Below, one piece after another: positions 5,556-8,864 of a stretch of 8,864 nucleotides of DNA. The notes below the pieces were generated by a model. It saw only the letters and a program-made list of their open reading frames with translations. It searched no databases and was not told where the DNA came from. Each line of letters starts with the position of its first letter. Position 1 is the stretch's first letter. The position numbers were made by a program, and so were the translations under genes. This DNA comes from an uncultured Clostridia bacterium (GTDB taxonomy: Bacteria > Bacillota > Clostridia > Oscillospirales > Acutalibacteraceae). The stretch lies in contig CAUCSW010000018.1 of the NCBI GenBank assembly GCA_958445555.1, forward strand, positions 1 through 8,864. Direction: 5' to 3'.

Positions 5556-7526
5556 TCTTTTGGCGGACGAATTATTCTCTCTGTACTCGTCTATTGCCTC
5601 ACGCAGCATTACCATTGCTTCTTCAAAGCCCACACCGGTAAGCTGGCATGCAGCCATATTGCGGTGACCTCCGCCGCCGAGCGCCTCCATTATAAGCTGG
5701 ACATTCACGCTGCCGAGCGACCGTGCGGAAATATTTATCTGACCGTTATCCGTACGGCAGAGGACGAACGATGCCGCCACATTTCTGATGCCGAGCAGTT
5801 CGTCAGCCGCCTGAGCGGTCGCGACCCTTGTATTTTCATCGTTTACGGTGTTGACCGCAATGGCGACATCACCGTATATCTGGGTGGTCGCCGTGATATT
5901 TGAGCGCTGACGGTATTCGGAAAGCGAGCCCGAGAACAACTTTTTGACCTGTATGGGATCCGCGCCTCTTCCGCGCAGGAAGGCCGAAGCCTCAAAGGTG
6001 CGGACGCCCGCATTCATAACGAAATTGAGGGTATCGAGCACTATTACTGCAAGCAGCGCCTCCGCCTCGGATTGACCGACTATCTTCGGATTGATATACT
6101 CTATAAGCTCGGTGACCATTTCGGATGCCGACGAAGCGGCGGTCTCGTTATAGAATATGACTGCTCCTTCAATATAGTCGACGGCTCTCCTGTGATGGTC
6201 TATTATCACCGTCTGTCCGCATTTCGATATAAGTTCGGGAGCCTCTGTCATCGATGCTCTGTGAACATCGGTTATCAAAAGCAGCGTTCGCTTGGAAATA
6301 ACGCCTGCGATCCCTTCGGCGGTATGAGCAACAAATTCACTGTTCATTGCCCGCATACGGTCGTATAGCTGACTTGCGAGACAAGTACGCTCGTCCATTA
6401 TAACAAACGCTTCCTTGTCAAGCGAGCGGGCAAGTTTATACAGTCCGTAAGCCGAGCCGAGGCAGTCAAGATCGGCGTATTTATGACCCATTATGACCAC
6501 ATTATCGCTGCCCTTGATGAGCTCCTTGACGGCGGAAGCGATTACCCTCGCTCTTGCCTTTGTGCGCTTTTCGGTGGCTGCCGAAAGACCGCCGTAGAAT
6601 TTATACTCACCGTCCGCACTCTTTATGGCTGCCTGGTCGCCGCCGCGGCTCTGCGCCATCTCAAGTGCCTGAACGGCAAGCTCCTCGCATCCGGCTAAGC
6701 TGTCGGCCTGTCTGCCGACTCCTATCGATACGGTCGGGAAAACATCACCTATCTTAAACTCCTTGACCGTTCCGAGTATGCTGAACTTGTCCTCACTGAG
6801 CTTTGCGGCGCCTCTTTCGTCAAGCAACATCACATATCGGTCGCCGTATATTCTTCTGACTATTCCTCCGGTCTCGCCCGCCCATTTTTCGATACGGTTG
6901 TGTATGGCACTCTTAAGCGAAGCGGCGTCGGCACCCTTTATGCCTCTCGTTATTTCCTCGAAATTGTCTATATCCACGATCGCGATCACAGGTCGCGACT
7001 GCTGATACTCCTGCTTGAGTTTACGGTAGGAGGTGACATCGAACAACATATACACCGCCGTTCCGTTGCCTGTTTCGTATGACGCTATGCGGTATATACG
7101 ATATATTCTGTTTCCGAGGGTGAGTTCAGCCTGCTTTGTGCCTTCAAGTCGGTCATGTATATCATCGCCCGCAATATCGGACAATGTTTTCGAAAGCATC
7201 GACTCTGCATCGGGATAAGCCGCTTCAAGGGAATAATTGTACCACACGATCTCGTCGTTTTCTGAGGTGACGAACACCGGCACCGCCGCTTCGATGAGCG
7301 CACGGCTCTTTCCGTTCATTATTTCCTCGGACGCAGTCCTTACATAAGCGCCGAGCTTGCGTTTGACCCTGAGGCTCTCCACTATCGCGATCGACGCGCA
7401 TATGACCGCGGTTATGCAGGCGACGATGAATGACCTGACATCAAAAAAGAGAATAACAACGGCTCCGACAGTCATCATGATTATCATTGCCGTGTAAATA
7501 TTCAGTACCCGCCACAACTTCTTCAA
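5553..7526 (-). CDS. gdpP: Cyclic-di-AMP phosphodiesterase GdpP
   Basis: GdpP is a membrane-bound enzyme that hydrolyses the second messenger c-di-AMP to pApA, tuning potassium/osmotic balance and cell-wall stress responses. The 657-residue product matches the family length. In order: two membrane helices (about 8-28 and 32-50), a PAS-like sensor (about 60-165), a degenerate GGDEF domain (about 175-300) in which the catalytic motif reads YGDRY (227-231) while SIGVG is kept (267-271), then the DHH phosphoesterase with GHKYADLD (347-354), TDVH (419-422), IDHHRR (442-447) and LDT (497-499), and DHHA1 with EALGGGGH (614-621). Metal-binding positions appear intact. I chose TTG 7526 (MKKLWRVLNIY) because AGGAG lies eight bases upstream. 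A TTG at 7559 would add 11 residues, overlap the RNase J gene and lacks such a site. It follows the RNase J stop by 22 bases. Confidence 0.97.
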   Translation of the reverse strand: MKKLWRVLNIYTAMIIMMTVGAVVILFFDVRSFIVACITAVICASIAIVESLRVKRKLGAYVRTASEEIMNGKSRALIEAAVPVFVTSENDEIVWYNYSLEAAYPDAESMLSKTLSDIAGDDIHDRLEGTKQAELTLGNRIYRIYRIASYETGNGTAVYMLFDVTSYRKLKQEYQQSRPVIAIVDIDNFEEITRGIKGADAASLKSAIHNRIEKWAGETGGIVRRIYGDRYVMLLDERGAAKLSEDKFSILGTVKEFKIGDVFPTVSIGVGRQADSLAGCEELAVQALEMAQSRGGDQAAIKSADGEYKFYGGLSAATEKRTKARARVIASAVKELIKGSDNVVIMGHKYADLDCLGSAYGLYKLARSLDKEAFVIMDERTCLASQLYDRMRAMNSEFVAHTAEGIAGVISKRTLLLITDVHRASMTEAPELISKCGQTVIIDHHRRAVDYIEGAVIFYNETAASSASEMVTELIEYINPKIVGQSEAEALLAVIVLDTLNFVMNAGVRTFEASAFLRGRGADPIQVKKLFSGSLSEYRQRSNITATTQIYGDVAIAVNTVNDENTRVATAQAADELLGIRNVAASFVLCRTDNGQINISARSLGSVNVQLIMEALGGGGHRNMAACQLTGVGFEEAMVMLREAIDEYRENNSSAKR

Positions 7527-7534
7527 AGTATCAT

Positions 7535-7539
7535 CTCCT
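7535..7539 (-). promoter_or_regulatory. gdpP ribosome binding site
   Basis: AGGAG, eight bases before the TTG at 7526, lies in the short gap after the RNase J stop. It is the reason for choosing TTG 7526 rather than the upstream in-frame TTG at 7559, and it also argues against later ATG codons inside the first membrane helix. Confidence 0.8.
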
Positions 7540-7548
7540 GCCTGAAAA

Positions 7549-8864
7549 TCACTCGGCAATCATTATGATCGGGATGATCATCGGCGATCTGCCCGTTATC
7601 TCACTGAAGTATTTCGAAACGCCGTCACGCAGACGGTTCTTTATATTGTTCCAGTCGCGGACATTCTGCAAATAGCACTGCTCCAGGATGTCGCAGGACA
7701 CCTCGTTTGCACCGGTTATCAGTTTCTCGGCTTCCTTGACATAAACAAATCCGCGAGTAATGACTTCGGGTCCCGAAACGACCTCGCGGCTGACGGAATC
7801 AAGCGTGAGAGCTATTACCACGACGCCGTCCTCGGCAAGATGCTTACGGTCGCGGAGCACTATGCTTCCGACATCGCCGACACCGAGACCATCGACCATG
7901 ACTCTGCCGGCGGTGACCGTTTCGGTTTCCTTCATTCCGTCCTCGCTTATCTCAATGACACCGCCGTTTTTGGGTATCATTATACGATCCTCGGTGATAC
8001 CCATGGATCTCGCTGATTCGGCGTGCTTGCAAAGATGCTTTCTTTCTCCGTGCACGGGAATAAAGAATTTCGGCTTCACAAGACCCATTATTATCTTCTG
8101 TTCCTCCCGGCAGGCGTGTCCCGAAACATGTACATCGTACATCTTTTCGTAAAGCACCTCTGCTCCGAGCTTTAACAGTTCATTGATTATCTTGTCAACA
8201 AGCTTTTCGTTTCCGGGTATCGGATTCGCTGAAATTATGATAAAGTCGCCGGGGTGTATCGAAACGAAACGGTGGTTGTTGAAAGCCATTCTGTGGAGGG
8301 CGGACATAGGCTCGCCCTGACTTCCTGTCGTAATTATGACCAACCTGCCCGGACCGCATTTCTTTATCGCCCCACCGCATATCATGACCCCGGCGGACAC
8401 ATTAAGATATCCGAGCTCGGTCGCCACATTTACGGCGTTTATCATACTTCTGCCGCTTATTGCGACCTTTCTGCCGCAGGCGACCGCCTGGTCTATTATC
8501 TGCTGCATACGGTGGATATTGGAAGAGAAGGTCGCGACGATTATACGCTTGCCGTCCGCATTCTTGAAAATGTTTGAAAATGAATCTCCGACTATTCTTT
8601 CGGAGGGTGTATATCCGGGGCGGTCGGCATTTGTCGAATCGGAAAGGAGCGCAAGGACCCCCTCATTCCCCAGTTCGCCGAATCTCGCAAGATCGATCAT
8701 ATCTCCGTCTATTGGAGTAGTGTCTATCTTAAAGTCACCCGTCTGGACAACGGTGCCCGCCGGGGTGGTTATCGCGACTGCGACCGCGTCGGGTATTGAG
8801 TGATTGACATGAATAAACTCGACCTTGAATACACCGAGCATAATAGTGTCTTTCGGGTGCACCT
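7549..8864 (-). CDS. rnj: Ribonuclease J, 5' end outside the window
   Basis: RNase J is the metallo-beta-lactamase/beta-CASP ribonuclease that performs 5'-to-3' exonucleolytic and endonucleolytic RNA decay and rRNA maturation in Firmicutes. About 438 residues are visible; roughly the first 120, with the HxHxDH metal motif, lie beyond the right edge. Counting from the GTG-encoded valine at 8862, landmarks are HSIPD (21-25), the metal-ligand region TGDFKID (41-47), SDSTN (74-78), the beta-CASP stretch ATFSSNIHRMQQ (110-121), GRSM (137-140), TGSQGEPMSAL (179-189), SANPIPGNE (211-219), HVSGHA (245-250), PKFFIPVHGERKHL (264-277), and a C-terminal domain with LAEDGVVVIALTL (342-354) and ITRGFVYV (368-375), ending in IIPIIMIAE. 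That GTG is internal, not a start. Firmicutes often carry two paralogues, J1 and J2; I cannot tell which this is. It is the first gene seen and lies directly before gdpP. Confidence 0.96.
   Translation of the reverse strand, partial: VHPKDTIMLGVFKVEFIHVNHSIPDAVAVAITTPAGTVVQTGDFKIDTTPIDGDMIDLARFGELGNEGVLALLSDSTNADRPGYTPSERIVGDSFSNIFKNADGKRIIVATFSSNIHRMQQIIDQAVACGRKVAISGRSMINAVNVATELGYLNVSAGVMICGGAIKKCGPGRLVIITTGSQGEPMSALHRMAFNNHRFVSIHPGDFIIISANPIPGNEKLVDKIINELLKLGAEVLYEKMYDVHVSGHACREEQKIIMGLVKPKFFIPVHGERKHLCKHAESARSMGITEDRIMIPKNGGVIEISEDGMKETETVTAGRVMVDGLGVGDVGSIVLRDRKHLAEDGVVVIALTLDSVSREVVSGPEVITRGFVYVKEAEKLITGANEVSCDILEQCYLQNVRDWNNIKNRLRDGVSKYFSEITGRSPMIIPIIMIAE

Noticed and set aside
8860..8862. 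GTG as the start of the RNase J gene
   Set aside because: The N-terminal HxHxDH metal-binding region of this essential family would be missing; the frame stays open to the window edge, so the GTG is an internal valine codon.

Overview
The window is a dense housekeeping stretch. Seven genes all lie on the minus strand and read from the right edge to the left edge in the order RNase J (5' end cut off), gdpP, rplI, dnaB, tilS, hpt, ftsH (3' end cut off). Every gene is recognisable from its own motifs, and about 98% of the bases are coding. The organism is most likely a low-to-mid GC Firmicute of the class Clostridia, perhaps a gut Oscillospirales/Ruminococcaceae-type lineage. The reasons are the presence of RNase J and a GdpP-type c-di-AMP phosphodiesterase, strong GGAGG-type ribosome binding sites, frequent GTG/TTG starts, free use of ATA and AGA codons, and base composition near one half by eye. 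The exact taxon is inference.

Layout, in the direction of transcription: RNase J (7549 to beyond 8864) is followed after 22 bases by gdpP (5553-7526). A 141-base gap, the only sizeable non-coding stretch, holds inverted repeats and the rplI ribosome binding site. rplI (4971-5411) is followed after 31 bases by dnaB (3548-4939). dnaB overlaps tilS (2116-3555) by 8 bases. hpt (1566-2108) begins 7 bases after the tilS stop, and ftsH (1 to 1550) begins 15 bases after the hpt stop. No intrinsic terminator or convincing promoter was found between any two genes, so the window may be one long transcript.

Functionally it joins two blocks that are familiar but separate in Bacillus subtilis: gdpP-rplI-dnaB (second-messenger turnover, ribosome, replication fork) and tilS-hpt-ftsH (tRNA-Ile maturation, purine salvage, membrane proteolysis), with an RNA-decay enzyme in front. 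Four of the six visible starts are not ATG: TTG for gdpP, and GTG for dnaB, hpt and ftsH. Several ribosome binding sites sit inside or against the end of the preceding gene, which suggests translational coupling.

I found no mobile element, CRISPR array, RNA gene, defence locus or novel system here. The points worth a second look are small: the structured gap before rplI, the merged gene order, the coupled tilS-hpt-ftsH junctions, and short lineage-specific insertions in DnaB and TilS.
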